Source: Phycisphaeraceae bacterium (lineage in GTDB: Bacteria > Planctomycetota > Phycisphaerae > Phycisphaerales > SM1A02). From it: DNA of 64,000 nucleotides. The translations under genes and the position numbers were made by a program. The first letter of the stretch is position 1. Each line of letters begins with the position of its first letter. This document shows positions 37,900 to 45,738 of the stretch, piece after piece. The stretch spans positions 1 through 64,000 of the forward strand of contig JAHBWY010000006.1 of the NCBI GenBank assembly GCA_019636735.1, given 5' to 3'. The notes beneath the pieces were generated by a model. The model had not been told where the DNA came from, searched no databases, and saw only the letters and a list, made by a program, of their open reading frames with translations.

Positions 37900-39509
37900 G
37901 AGGGCTCGCCCTGCGACGGCGCGTCACTTCCGTCGATCGACTTCCGCTTCGGTGTGCGCAGCGGCTTCGGCGTACGCCGGTGTTTCGGCGGCGGTCCCGG
38001 GACACTCGGCGGATCGCCTTCATTCGGTGGACGCTCCGCCAACTCGCCCGCGGCGCTGGCTCCGGACGGCGCCGCCTTCGACTGCGCTCTCTTGCGCCGC
38101 CGTGCGCTCCCGATGAGCGGCGCATCAACTCCGGTGACCGCGCGGCGTCGCAGGACATGGTGATAGTGCCTCGCGAATCGGTGCGCTTCATCCCTGATGG
38201 CCTGACAGAGCTTGAGGCCGGGGTTCTCCCGGCCAAGCCGGATCGGCTCGCTCTCATGCTGCACAAAAATGAGCTCGTCCTTCTTCGCGAGGGCAATCAC
38301 CATCGGCGGCTGCTGCTCCAGCGCCTCGAAGGCATCGAGCGCCGCGCGAAGTTGCCCCGCTCCTCCATCGATGAGGATCAGATCGGGAAAGAGCTCTTCA
38401 CCTCGACCCGCTTCGCGGTATCGGCGCCCGACCACTTCGCGCAGCGCCTGGTAGTCATCGTTTGAGGCACTGCGGACGCGAAAGCGCCGGTACCCATCCT
38501 TGAAGGGTCGGCCATCGACAAACGCCACCTTGCTCGCGACCGTCTCGCCTCCGCCGAGATGCGCAATGTCGAAGGCCTCCATGCAGCGGATCGGCTGCTC
38601 CAATCCCAGCGTGCGGCGCAGGCTCCGCTCCCCCGCCGACGGATCGCCCGCCACGAAGGTCACCTCCGGCTGCCAGTCGTACTCGACCTCGCCGCGGCGG
38701 CGCTCGCGGTCATCAAGCTTCTCGATCGCGGTGATCTGGTCGCGGAGTACGGCGGCCTCTTCGAAGCGCCGCGCGGCACTCGCCTTCTCCATCTCCTGGC
38801 GCAGCTCGCGCAACATCACGCTTCGCCGGCTCTCGAAGAAGCGCAGGAAGCGGTCGATGTCCCGTCGATAGCGTTCGCGCGAGACACGATCAGCACACGG
38901 CGCCGTGCACTGCCCGATCGAGTGAAGCAGGCAGGGCCGGACGCTCCGGTTGCGCGGATCACCTTCGCGGATCTCCAGCTCACAGGTGCGGAACTGGAAG
39001 ACGCGCTGGAGGAGCTGGACCGCGTGACGCAGGCTGGCGACGCTCGTGAACGGCCCGAAGATCCTGGCTCCCTTGAAGCGCTCGCTGGCCGGGTCGCGCG
39101 TCACGAACACACCAGGGAAGTCGTCCCGCATCGTCACCGCGAGATAGGGAAAGGTCTTGTCATCGGTGAGTCGCGCGTTGAATCTGGGGCGCAGGTCCTT
39201 GATGAGGCGCGCCTCCATCAGCAGCGCCTCCCACTCCCCTTCACACTCGATGACATCGAAGTCTCGGATCGCCTCGAGCATGGGTTCCTTGCGAAGCCCG
39301 TGGTCGGCGCTCTGTTGGAAGTAGCTCGACACGCGCGACGGCAGCGACGACGCCTTGCCGACATAGATGACGCGCTCCTCAGCGTCCTTCAACAGGTAGA
39401 CCCCCGGGCACCTGGGGAGCTCCCGGGCCCGCGCGAGGAGCCGTGCGCGGACTGTGTCACCATCGTCACAACCACCGCCGGGGGGCTGATCTGGTGCGGG
39501 CTCTTGCAT
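37896..39509 (-). CDS. uvrC: excinuclease ABC subunit C lacking the C-terminal HhH domain
   Basis: The 537-residue protein has the UvrC order. The GIY-YIG nuclease lies at about 33-110 (G-V-Y-L-L and V-I-Y-V-G-K-A), and a four-cysteine Fe-S type cluster is C176, C193, C201 and C205. A UVR domain follows (F-E-E-A-A-V-L-R-D-Q-I), then the RNase H-like endonuclease with F-D-I-A-H, L-I-D-G-G-A-G-Q-L and R-D-E-A-H-R-F. The usual (HhH)2 DNA-binding domain that begins with I-P-G-I-G is missing. In its place is a 90-residue basic, proline-rich tail. The ATG at 39509 has AGGA four bases upstream. UvrC makes both incisions in nucleotide excision repair. Confidence 0.92.
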   Translation of the reverse strand: MQEPAPDQPPGGGCDDGDTVRARLLARARELPRCPGVYLLKDAEERVIYVGKASSLPSRVSSYFQQSADHGLRKEPMLEAIRDFDVIECEGEWEALLMEARLIKDLRPRFNARLTDDKTFPYLAVTMRDDFPGVFVTRDPASERFKGARIFGPFTSVASLRHAVQLLQRVFQFRTCELEIREGDPRNRSVRPCLLHSIGQCTAPCADRVSRERYRRDIDRFLRFFESRRSVMLRELRQEMEKASAARRFEEAAVLRDQITAIEKLDDRERRRGEVEYDWQPEVTFVAGDPSAGERSLRRTLGLEQPIRCMEAFDIAHLGGGETVASKVAFVDGRPFKDGYRRFRVRSASNDDYQALREVVGRRYREAGRGEELFPDLILIDGGAGQLRAALDAFEALEQQPPMVIALAKKDELIFVQHESEPIRLGRENPGLKLCQAIRDEAHRFARHYHHVLRRRAVTGVDAPLIGSARRRKRAQSKAAPSGASAAGELAERPPNEGDPPSVPGPPPKHRRTPKPLRTPKRKSIDGSDAPSQGEPS

Positions 39510-39669
39510 GGATCCTGTCACGGAAGAAAGGGTAGATCTCTCGATGATTTCGGGGGGAAAGAGCGCTCTGGCAGGCCTGCGCGTGCGAGGAGCACGGCTC
39601 GCGACCGAGAGCGCGGAATCTGCCGAAGAAGTGGCATCCCGCCTGCCCCAAGCCGATATCATCGCCAAC

Positions 39670-39687
39670 GGCCAGTGCGCACTGGCC
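39670..39687. promoter_or_regulatory. perfect 18-bp palindrome upstream of the Cys-rich lipoprotein
   Basis: GGCCAGTGCGCACTGGCC is a perfect palindrome with 9-bp arms and no spacer, ending 53 bases before the lipoprotein start. The position and symmetry fit a dimeric repressor site over or near the promoter. Continuous symmetry without a loop makes an RNA hairpin less likely. Confidence 0.6.
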
Positions 39688-39694
39688 ACTCATT

Positions 39695-39708
39695 GTGTTT
39701 CGGAACAC
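39695..39708. promoter_or_regulatory. second dyad upstream of the Cys-rich lipoprotein
   Basis: GTGTT and AACAC flank the spacer TCGG. It lies eight bases after the 18-bp palindrome and 32 bases before the start codon. It could be a second operator or a leader hairpin next to the ribosome site. Confidence 0.4.
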
Positions 39709-39740
39709 GAGTTTGGAACCCTTCGAAGGAGAGTGATTTC

Positions 39741-40115
39741 ATGAAGCGATTCTGCATGTTCGCGGCTGGCCTCGTGCTGGCCTCCATGGCCGCCTGTAAC
39801 ACGACCCCGAACGCCTCGCAGGCGAGCCCCGGTACCGTCAGCGGCACCAAGGCTGGCTGCTGCGCGAAGGCCTCGTGTGGCGACTCGGCCGCCCCCGGCG
39901 CGGTCAGCGGCGAGAAGAGCGGTTGCTGCGCGGCGAAGGCCGGCTGCGGCGACAGCGCTTCGCCCGGTGCGGTCAGCGGCGCGAAGAGCGGTTGCTGCGC
40001 GGCGAAGGCTGGCTGCGGCGACAAGGCTGAGGTTGCTCCCGGCGCCGTCAGCGGCACCAAGAGCGGTTGCTGCAAGTCCAAGAGCGGCTGCTCCGGCAAG
40101 ACCACCACGAACTGA
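39741..40115 (+). CDS. lipoprotein with four cysteine-rich tandem repeats
   Basis: The 124-residue protein begins with a lipoprotein signal (M-K-R-F, hydrophobic stretch, then M-A-A-C19 as lipobox). The mature part is four copies of a 22-25 residue unit, P-G-x-V-S-G-x-K-x-G-C-C, then 4-5 residues, then C. The cysteines are 40/41/46, 62/63/69, 85/86/92 and 110/111/117. The regular Cys-Cys-x4/5-Cys pattern suggests metal binding or disulfide linkage on the outside of the cell. I know no named family for it. AAGGAGA sits eight bases before the ATG, one of the best ribosome sites in the window, and a strong terminator follows, so it is a stand-alone, probably well expressed gene. Confidence 0.85.
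   Translation: MKRFCMFAAGLVLASMAACNTTPNASQASPGTVSGTKAGCCAKASCGDSAAPGAVSGEKSGCCAAKAGCGDSASPGAVSGAKSGCCAAKAGCGDKAEVAPGAVSGTKSGCCKSKSGCSGKTTTN
39828..40097 (+). repeat. four tandem ~66-75-bp coding repeats
   Basis: The repeats encode residues 30-51, 52-74, 75-99 and 100-119 of the lipoprotein. Units 2 and 3 are nearly identical at DNA level (both contain AAGAGCGGTTGCTGCGCGGC), pointing to recent duplication or gene conversion. Unit 1 and unit 4 differ more. Confidence 0.85.
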
Positions 40116-40162
40116 CGCCCTCCGGCCAGTTCTCGCTGGCCGACAGGACGCATGATCGAAGG

Positions 40163-40197
40163 AAGGGCTCGCTCCGATTTCGGAGCGGGCCCTTTCC
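40163..40197 (+). terminator. strong intrinsic terminator after the Cys-rich lipoprotein
   Basis: AAGGGCTCGCTCCG pairs with CGGAGCGGGCCCTT over 14 positions (one wobble) around the loop ATTT, followed by T and CC. It lies 47 bases past the stop and is the clearest terminator of the window. Confidence 0.85.
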
Positions 40198-40259
40198 ATT
40201 GGCCATTGATGGTCCCCTGACAACAGCCGGGGCGCAGACCGATGCCTTCGCCGGCCGAT

Positions 40260-40278
40260 CCGCGGCTATATTCCGCGG
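40260..40278 (+). promoter_or_regulatory. dyad enclosing a TATATT box just before pyrC
   Basis: CCGCGG at 40260-40265 and 40273-40278 flank CTATATT. TATATT (40267-40272) is a good -10 box, but no -35 is evident. The dyad ends two bases before the pyrC ATG. If TATATT is the promoter, the mRNA would be leaderless or nearly so. Confidence 0.4.
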
Positions 40279-40280
40279 CG

Positions 40281-41582
40281 ATGCCGTCGACAGAAGCACC
40301 ACGCGTCTTGCTCCGAGGCGGGCGCGTGATTGCCCCGAATCACGGCCAGGACGGCCCTGCCGACCTCCTCGTCGTCGGCGACCGGATCGAGCGCATCAGC
40401 ACCACCCCACTTCGCGACAGTGACGCGCAAGTGGTTGATTGCGACGGCTGCCTCGTGGCACCGGGCCTGATCGATCCGCATGTTCACCTTCGTGAACCGG
40501 GTGCCGAGTACAAGGAGACGATTCGTTCGGGCGCCGAGGCGGCAGTCGCCGGCGGATTCACGACGGTCTGCTGCATGCCGAACACAGCGCCGGCGATCGA
40601 CCTCCCGAGCCTCGTTGACTTCGTGCAGATGCGGGCGCGCGAAGCGGGCTTCGCTCGTGTCTTCTGCGTTGGCGCTGCCACCGTCGGTCGGCGTGGCGAG
40701 GCTCTCGCCCCCATCGGCGCCATGGCCCGCGCCGGTGCGGTCGGCTTCACTGACGATGGCGACTGCGTGGCTGAAGCGGCCGTCATGCATCGCGTGCTCC
40801 TCACCTGCCGCAGCGTCGATCGCGCATTCATGCAGCACTGTCAGGAGCCGTCGCTGACGCGCGACGCAGTGATGCACGCGGGTGCCATCTCTGCCAAACT
40901 CGGCCTCACCGGCTGGCCGAGTGTCGCCGAGTCCCTCATCGTGGAGCGTGATCTGCGGCTCAATCGCAAGATCGGCTGCCGCTGGCACGGCCAGCATCTC
41001 TCGTGCGGTGACAGCGTGGAGATTCTCAGGCGAGCCCGCGCTGAAGGCGCGCCTGCGACCGGCGAAGCGTCCCCTCACCATCTGCTCCTCACCGACAGCG
41101 CCTGCGAAGGCTACAACCCGCAGGCGAAGATGAATCCACCGCTCCGCGGCAGCGCCGATGTCGAGGCGCTCCGCAAGGGCGTCGCGGACGGCACGATCAC
41201 CGTGCTCGCCACCGATCATGCGCCGCACACCTCGAGCGAAAAGGCGCGCGACTTCGCCGCGGCGCCATTTGGAATCATCGGGCTCGAGTGCGCATTGCCG
41301 CTCTATGCGAAAGCGCTCGTTGAGACTGGATTGATCGAGTGGCCGCGCCTGATCGCCCTCATGACCATCGAGCCCGCTCGATTGTGCGGCCTCGATCGAA
41401 TGGGCCTCGGCACGCTCTCCGTGGGTGGACCCGCTGACATCACGGTTATCGACCCGGCGCTGAAGTGGACCATCGATGTGGCCTCATTCAAGTCGCTGAG
41501 CCGGAACTGCCCCTTCGATGGCTGGAGCGTCACCGGGCGTGCGATCAAGGTTCTCGTCGGCGGCCGGCTCTTTGAGAATTGA
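40281..41582 (+). CDS. pyrC: dihydroorotase (class I)
   Basis: The 433-residue amidohydrolase closes carbamoyl aspartate to dihydroorotate in pyrimidine synthesis. The metal-binding signature is D-P-H-V-H-L-R-E-P-G, and later motifs include C-M-P-N-T, A-T-G-E-A-S-P-H-H-L and the catalytic aspartate in A-T-D-H-A-P-H. The metal-ligand region usually written H-x-x-H-x-S reads W-H-G-Q-H-L-S-C here. Length and motifs fit class I (Aquifex/Bacillus-type) enzymes. The ATG at 40281 gives the normal start; 13 in-frame upstream residues overlap the promoter dyad. No other pyrimidine gene is nearby. Confidence 0.92.
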   Translation: MPSTEAPRVLLRGGRVIAPNHGQDGPADLLVVGDRIERISTTPLRDSDAQVVDCDGCLVAPGLIDPHVHLREPGAEYKETIRSGAEAAVAGGFTTVCCMPNTAPAIDLPSLVDFVQMRAREAGFARVFCVGAATVGRRGEALAPIGAMARAGAVGFTDDGDCVAEAAVMHRVLLTCRSVDRAFMQHCQEPSLTRDAVMHAGAISAKLGLTGWPSVAESLIVERDLRLNRKIGCRWHGQHLSCGDSVEILRRARAEGAPATGEASPHHLLLTDSACEGYNPQAKMNPPLRGSADVEALRKGVADGTITVLATDHAPHTSSEKARDFAAAPFGIIGLECALPLYAKALVETGLIEWPRLIALMTIEPARLCGLDRMGLGTLSVGGPADITVIDPALKWTIDVASFKSLSRNCPFDGWSVTGRAIKVLVGGRLFEN

Positions 41583-41596
41583 CGAAGCGTTGTCTG

Positions 41597-41624
41597 TTGA
41601 CTTCCGAGAGTCCCCGATTACGCT
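41597..41624 (+). promoter_or_regulatory. possible promoter of the haloperoxidase-like gene
   Basis: TTGACT (41597-41602) is followed after 16 bases by TACGCT (41619-41624). The -35 matches at five positions, the -10 at three. It would give a leader of about 90 bases to the start at 41723. Confidence 0.35.
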
Positions 41625-41722
41625 CCTCAGTGTGTTGCCAAGGGACTCGAGGGTCCCGGCACGGCGTTTGGCGAGCCGTTCGTCGTGGGCGTCGCAAGCA
41701 ACTGAAAGCTGTGGAGAAGGTG

Positions 41723-44350
41723 ATGAAGAAATTGGCTGGAATCGTGGTGGCGGGTCTCTTCTCGTCCATCGTGGCGGCGGACATCAATCCCAACTGGACC
41801 ATCGCACGCGTGTGGGACGAGGAGACTCTGGCCGCTATTCGGCTGAGCACGCCTCGGCCACCGGTGCATGCTCGAAACCTCTACCACATGTCCTCGGCCG
41901 TCTACGACGGCTGGGCGACCTACGACCCGGTCGCGCGCGGACGCTTCTTCTTTGAGAAGCACACGGCGAAGGACATCGAGGCCGCGCGGCACGAGACGAT
42001 CAGCTTCGCTGCATACCGAATCCTGAAGAATCGTTTCGTCGCGGGCAATGGTCCGAACATCGTCCAGATCAACGCGAACATCGATGCGACCTTCGCGGCG
42101 CTGGGCTACGACAAGAACTTCACCTCGACGGTCGGCAACTCGCCCGCCGAGATCGGCAATCGCATCGCGTCGATCATCATTGCTCAGGGCAATGTCGACG
42201 GCTCGAACCAGGCCGGCAACTACGCACCGAACAATGGCTACACGCCACAGAACCCGCCGATGCCCTTCAAGGTGCCCGGCACCAACATGTTCCAGCCCAA
42301 TCGCTGGCAGCCTCTCGCCTTCGACTTCCTGATTCTCCAGAACGGAGAGATCGTCGGTGCGTCGATTCAGGGCGTGCTCTGCCCGCACTGGGGCCCGGTG
42401 ACCTCGTTCGCACTCACGACCTTCGATCGCGATCCCGTCACGGGGATCTATTTCAGCGCCGTCGATGGAAGCGGTCCGCCAGTGCATGGCTCCTTGCAGA
42501 TGAAGCTCGACGCGGTCGATGTCATCCAGAAGAGTTCGCTGATGGACCCCACGGATTCGCCGCTCATCGACATCTCTCCCGCCGTCTGGCACAACTGCCC
42601 CCTGGGCAGCTATGTCATGAACGGCTACGGTCTCAACCCGGTCACCAACGAGCCGTACGCGCCGAACATCGTGAAGCTTGCTGACTACGCCCGCGTGGTT
42701 GCAGAGTACTGGGCCGACGGCCCGACCTCGGAGACGCCCCCCGGTCACTGGCACAAGCTCGCCAACGAAGTTTCCGATGTCATGGCCGCGCAGAACATCC
42801 CCTTCCAGATCGGTGGCGTTGGCCCGGTCCTGGACCGCCTGGAGTGGGACGCGAAGCTCTACATCACGCTCGGTGGAGCGAATCACGATGCGGCGATCGC
42901 CGCATGGGGCCGCAAGGGCTACTACGACTCCGCTCGTCCGATCTCGCTCATCCGCTGGATGGCGCAGCTTGGACAGTCGAGCGATCCCGGCGCGCCAAAC
43001 TACCACCCGTCAGGTCTTCCGCTCATCCCCGGACTCATCGAGCAGGTCACCGAGGAGGATGTCCTTCCGGGCGGTCGCTTCGCTGATTTCCCTCACCTCG
43101 TCTATGAGCCGCTCTCCGGCGAGCCGATCGGCATGAACTCCCATGTCGGCAGCCTGGCCATTCGAACCTGGCTCGGCGGCTTCTACGGAGGCGTGACTGG
43201 TGTCGCCAACTTCGGCGCTTTGCCCGGCCATGTCTATCGCACGGGATCGGGCTGGCATGTCGGTGGCTGGCATGTCGGAACCAATGACTCACCGGGCGTT
43301 CTCAACCCCGGCATCCGCGCTCGAACCCCGATGATCACCGAGATTCGCCTGAGCCAGGTGGGCGATCCCGTGGATCAGTTCATCGAGCTCAGCGGTCCCC
43401 CCGGAATGTCGCTCAATGGACTGACTTACATTGTCATTGGTGATGAAGTGCAGACCAAGGTTCCGAGCCCCCAGGGACGCATCCAGAATGTCGTTGATCT
43501 CTCCGGCCACCAGATTGGTGCCAATGGAACTTTCGTGATCGCCAAGGCGAGCTACACGCTCGGCAAGGCCGATGCGATCATGGACCAGCCCATCCGGAAG
43601 ATCGGCAACTCGACGCACCTGCTCGTGAGCGGATTCAACGGCTATCTCGGCCAGGATCTCGACTTCTTCGACGCGGGCGAACTCGACTGGGAGCAGTGGG
43701 ACTCCGTCATCGACTCGGTGGGTCTCCGCAGGACGGCAGACCAGGCTGGCCTCTATACCACCACCGTCGTCGGCCCAGACCTCGCCACGAACCAGCTCTA
43801 CGGCGTCGGCTGGGAGCTCGCGGATCGCTGGATGCCCTACCAGTCGTCGGCCTTCGTGACGCCGCCCTTCCCCGGCTACACCTCGGGTCACAGCACCTAC
43901 AGCCGCGCGGCGGCCGAGGCGATGGTCGTGTTCACCGGCAGCCAGTACTTCCCGAACGGCCTCTTCTCATTCACCATGCCGACGGGATGGTCACACTTCG
44001 AGATCTCGCCCTCTGAGAACATCACGCTCCAGTGGGTGAGCTACTACGACGCCGCCGATGAGGCGGGTATCTCCCGCATCTACGGCGGTATTCATCCAAT
44101 GGCCGACGACCTCCCAGGTCGAGTGAGCGGATCCTCGGTCGGCAAGCGCGCAGCGGCTCGTGCGCTGGCCCTCTTCCGAGGCCACTGGCAGTCGCCCGAC
44201 ATCAACCTTGACGGCAATGTCGACGGCGCGGACCTGGCGATCGTGCTTGGCAACTGGGGTCAGCCCGGCCTGTCGGACCTGAATGGTGACGGCACCACCG
44301 ATGGTGCCGACCTCGCCATCCTGCTCGGCCTCTGGGGGACTCAGGGCTGA
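41723..44350 (+). CDS. secreted vanadium-haloperoxidase/PAP2-type protein with inserted domain and dockerin-like tail
   Basis: The 875-residue protein has a signal peptide (about 1-19). The vanadate/phosphate-binding motifs are K398-x6-R405-P, T-S-G-H723 (normally P-S-G-H) and S784-R-x5-H791. It is thus a vanadium-dependent haloperoxidase or an acid phosphatase of the same fold. Between the first and second motif, about 537-690, sits an extra domain (M-I-T-E-I-R-L-S then F-I-E-L-S and G-T-F-V-I-A) resembling a lamin-tail/LTD domain. The end has two calcium-binding repeats, D-I-N-L-D-G-N-V-D-G-A-D-L (826-838) and D-L-N-G-D-G-T-T-D-G-A-D-L (852-864), as in the dockerin-like tails of Phycisphaerae. 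GGAGAAGG precedes the ATG. Confidence 0.87.
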   Translation: MKKLAGIVVAGLFSSIVAADINPNWTIARVWDEETLAAIRLSTPRPPVHARNLYHMSSAVYDGWATYDPVARGRFFFEKHTAKDIEAARHETISFAAYRILKNRFVAGNGPNIVQINANIDATFAALGYDKNFTSTVGNSPAEIGNRIASIIIAQGNVDGSNQAGNYAPNNGYTPQNPPMPFKVPGTNMFQPNRWQPLAFDFLILQNGEIVGASIQGVLCPHWGPVTSFALTTFDRDPVTGIYFSAVDGSGPPVHGSLQMKLDAVDVIQKSSLMDPTDSPLIDISPAVWHNCPLGSYVMNGYGLNPVTNEPYAPNIVKLADYARVVAEYWADGPTSETPPGHWHKLANEVSDVMAAQNIPFQIGGVGPVLDRLEWDAKLYITLGGANHDAAIAAWGRKGYYDSARPISLIRWMAQLGQSSDPGAPNYHPSGLPLIPGLIEQVTEEDVLPGGRFADFPHLVYEPLSGEPIGMNSHVGSLAIRTWLGGFYGGVTGVANFGALPGHVYRTGSGWHVGGWHVGTNDSPGVLNPGIRARTPMITEIRLSQVGDPVDQFIELSGPPGMSLNGLTYIVIGDEVQTKVPSPQGRIQNVVDLSGHQIGANGTFVIAKASYTLGKADAIMDQPIRKIGNSTHLLVSGFNGYLGQDLDFFDAGELDWEQWDSVIDSVGLRRTADQAGLYTTTVVGPDLATNQLYGVGWELADRWMPYQSSAFVTPPFPGYTSGHSTYSRAAAEAMVVFTGSQYFPNGLFSFTMPTGWSHFEISPSENITLQWVSYYDAADEAGISRIYGGIHPMADDLPGRVSGSSVGKRAAARALALFRGHWQSPDINLDGNVDGADLAIVLGNWGQPGLSDLNGDGTTDGADLAILLGLWGTQG

Positions 44351-44390
44351 TGGGTCACGGTTGACCTCGTGACTGATCGAGTGTGTGCTC

Positions 44391-44437
44391 AAGGCGCCGG
44401 TGTGCGTTCCTCACGGGACGGCGCCGGCGCCTTTCTT
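44391..44437 (+). terminator. intrinsic terminator after the haloperoxidase-like gene
   Basis: AAGGCGCCGG and CCGGCGCCTT form a perfect 10-bp stem around a 23-base loop, then TCTT follows. It starts 40 bases past the stop. Confidence 0.65.
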
Positions 44438-44460
44438 GTCGGGATGCGGAGACTCAAGCC

Positions 44461-45492
44461 ATGTTCATGATCGAAGCCCTCGCTCTTGCCTGCGCCCTGC
44501 ACGCGTCGACTGCAGCGACGACTCCCCCGACACCGCCGGCTCCGGCGCCTCGGGCGGTGCCGGACGCTCCGCGCGATCCTGCCGAGCCTGCGCCTGCCCC
44601 GGCGCCGCAGGAGAGCGCCACCGAGGCGGCGCCCCTTCCTTCCGCCACCGAGATTCTCGATCGATATGTCGAGGCCCTGGGCGGCCGAGAGGCGTGGGCC
44701 AGCGACACCAGGCGAACGGTCAGAATGCGAGTCGAGATTCGCTCGCAGGTTGGCCCTCAGGGGCTGCCGAATGAGGCCACGGGTACCGTCGTCGTGCATC
44801 GCAAGGCGCCCGACCTCTTCGTCTCGACCATGAACATCGAGGGGGTCGGCACGATGGTCAAGGGGTACGACGGAGTCAATGCGTGGAGCATCTCGCCCGA
44901 CGGTCGAGTGCGTCGCCTCGAAGGCGCGGAACTTCGCGAGCAGCAGCGCGAAGCGTGGATCGATCGCGATCTACGACTGCAAGAACTCTACGAGAAGGTC
45001 GAGGTGATCGGCGCCCGCGAGTTCAGCGGTGAGCCTTGCTGGCTTGTGCGTTTCACAGATTCCGATGGCGCCGTGGCCCAGGGGTGGTTCAGCGTCGACT
45101 CGGGGCACATGCTCGGATTTGGACGGCGATTGCAGAGCCCCGTGGGATTGCTCTCGGTGGTGCAGCGCTTCGATGCCTTTCGCGACTTCAATGGGCGCGT
45201 GGTTCCGACTCGCATCTCGCAGACCGTCGGGAACACGACGCAGACGATGGTGATCCAGTCGATTGAGACCGATGCGATCGACGAGGCGCTCTTTCAGGCA
45301 CCGGCGAATCTGCCGCCGCCCACCGAGGTCGACGCGCCCAGGGATTCCCCCGATGGGGCCGCGGAGATAGCGGCGCCGAGCGCTCCGAACGGCGCGGCCA
45401 ATGGCTCGGATCAAGACAACACGAAGCACAACCCGCCCTCTGAGGGTTCCGCGAAGCCGTCGGCCGACGAAGCGCCGAGCGCTTCGCCATGA
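44461..45492 (+). CDS. exported LolA-like/outer-membrane lipoprotein-sorting-type protein
   Basis: The 343-residue protein begins with a short hydrophobic segment (about 4-20) acting as signal, then a Pro/Ala-rich linker to residue 60. The domain (E-I-L-D-R-Y-V-E-A-L-G-G, later G-Y-D-G-V-N-A-W and W-F-S-V-D-S-G) has the half-open beta-barrel pattern of LolA/DUF4292-like proteins, often found near RND exporters in planctomycetes. A 60-residue Ser/Asn/Pro tail ends it. The start at ATG 44461 leaves an ATG at 44467 as alternative. It lies 246 bases before the RND gene. A lipid- or lipoprotein-carrier role is a fold-level inference. Confidence 0.68.
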   Translation: MFMIEALALACALHASTAATTPPTPPAPAPRAVPDAPRDPAEPAPAPAPQESATEAAPLPSATEILDRYVEALGGREAWASDTRRTVRMRVEIRSQVGPQGLPNEATGTVVVHRKAPDLFVSTMNIEGVGTMVKGYDGVNAWSISPDGRVRRLEGAELREQQREAWIDRDLRLQELYEKVEVIGAREFSGEPCWLVRFTDSDGAVAQGWFSVDSGHMLGFGRRLQSPVGLLSVVQRFDAFRDFNGRVVPTRISQTVGNTTQTMVIQSIETDAIDEALFQAPANLPPPTEVDAPRDSPDGAAEIAAPSAPNGAANGSDQDNTKHNPPSEGSAKPSADEAPSASP

Positions 45493-45545
45493 CAGTCCTC
45501 CGCCGGTGAATTCGGGTTACGATCTCTCGCTGCGCGCCCATGCCT

Positions 45546-45564
45546 GACACGGACTGAGCCGTGT
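45546..45564 (+). terminator. weak hairpin after the LolA-like gene
   Basis: ACACGG and CCGTGT form a 6-bp stem with loop ACTGAG, 55 bases past the stop. There is no T-tract. Apart from this and the two dyads below, the 45493-45738 gap holds nothing coding. Confidence 0.25.
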
Positions 45565-45593
45565 GGCGGCCTTCGTCGCCCTCGCGCGCGAAG

Positions 45594-45649
45594 CCACGAG
45601 TGTCGTGATTCGACCATGCCTTCGAGCCACCTGACCACAAGTGTCGTGA
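45594..45649. promoter_or_regulatory. duplicated operator-like dyads upstream of the RND exporter
   Basis: CCACGAGTGTCGTGA (45594-45608) and CCACAAGTGTCGTGA (45635-45649) are 15-base direct repeats differing at one base. The first contains the perfect dyad CACGA-GTG-TCGTG; the second has one mismatch. Their 41-base spacing is close to four helical turns, so two bound dimers could face the same side. They end 90 bases before the RND start. Confidence 0.55.
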
Positions 45650-45738
45650 CGGGCCTCTGTGCCAGAGTGCTTCCCTGGAGCACCGTCATGACAACGCGTG
45701 TGCCCGGAGGTTCGGCCTGAGGCCGAAGTGATCACCAG

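Noticed and set aside
39828..40097. Tandem repeats in the Cys-rich lipoprotein as a CRISPR or mobile element
   Set aside because: The repeats are in frame, encode a consistent protein motif, and lie between a ribosome site and a terminator.
45411..45689. 92-codon minus-strand frame between the LolA-like and RND genes
   Set aside because: It overlaps the end of the LolA-like gene antisense, has no ribosome site, and its product is Arg-rich without a pattern.
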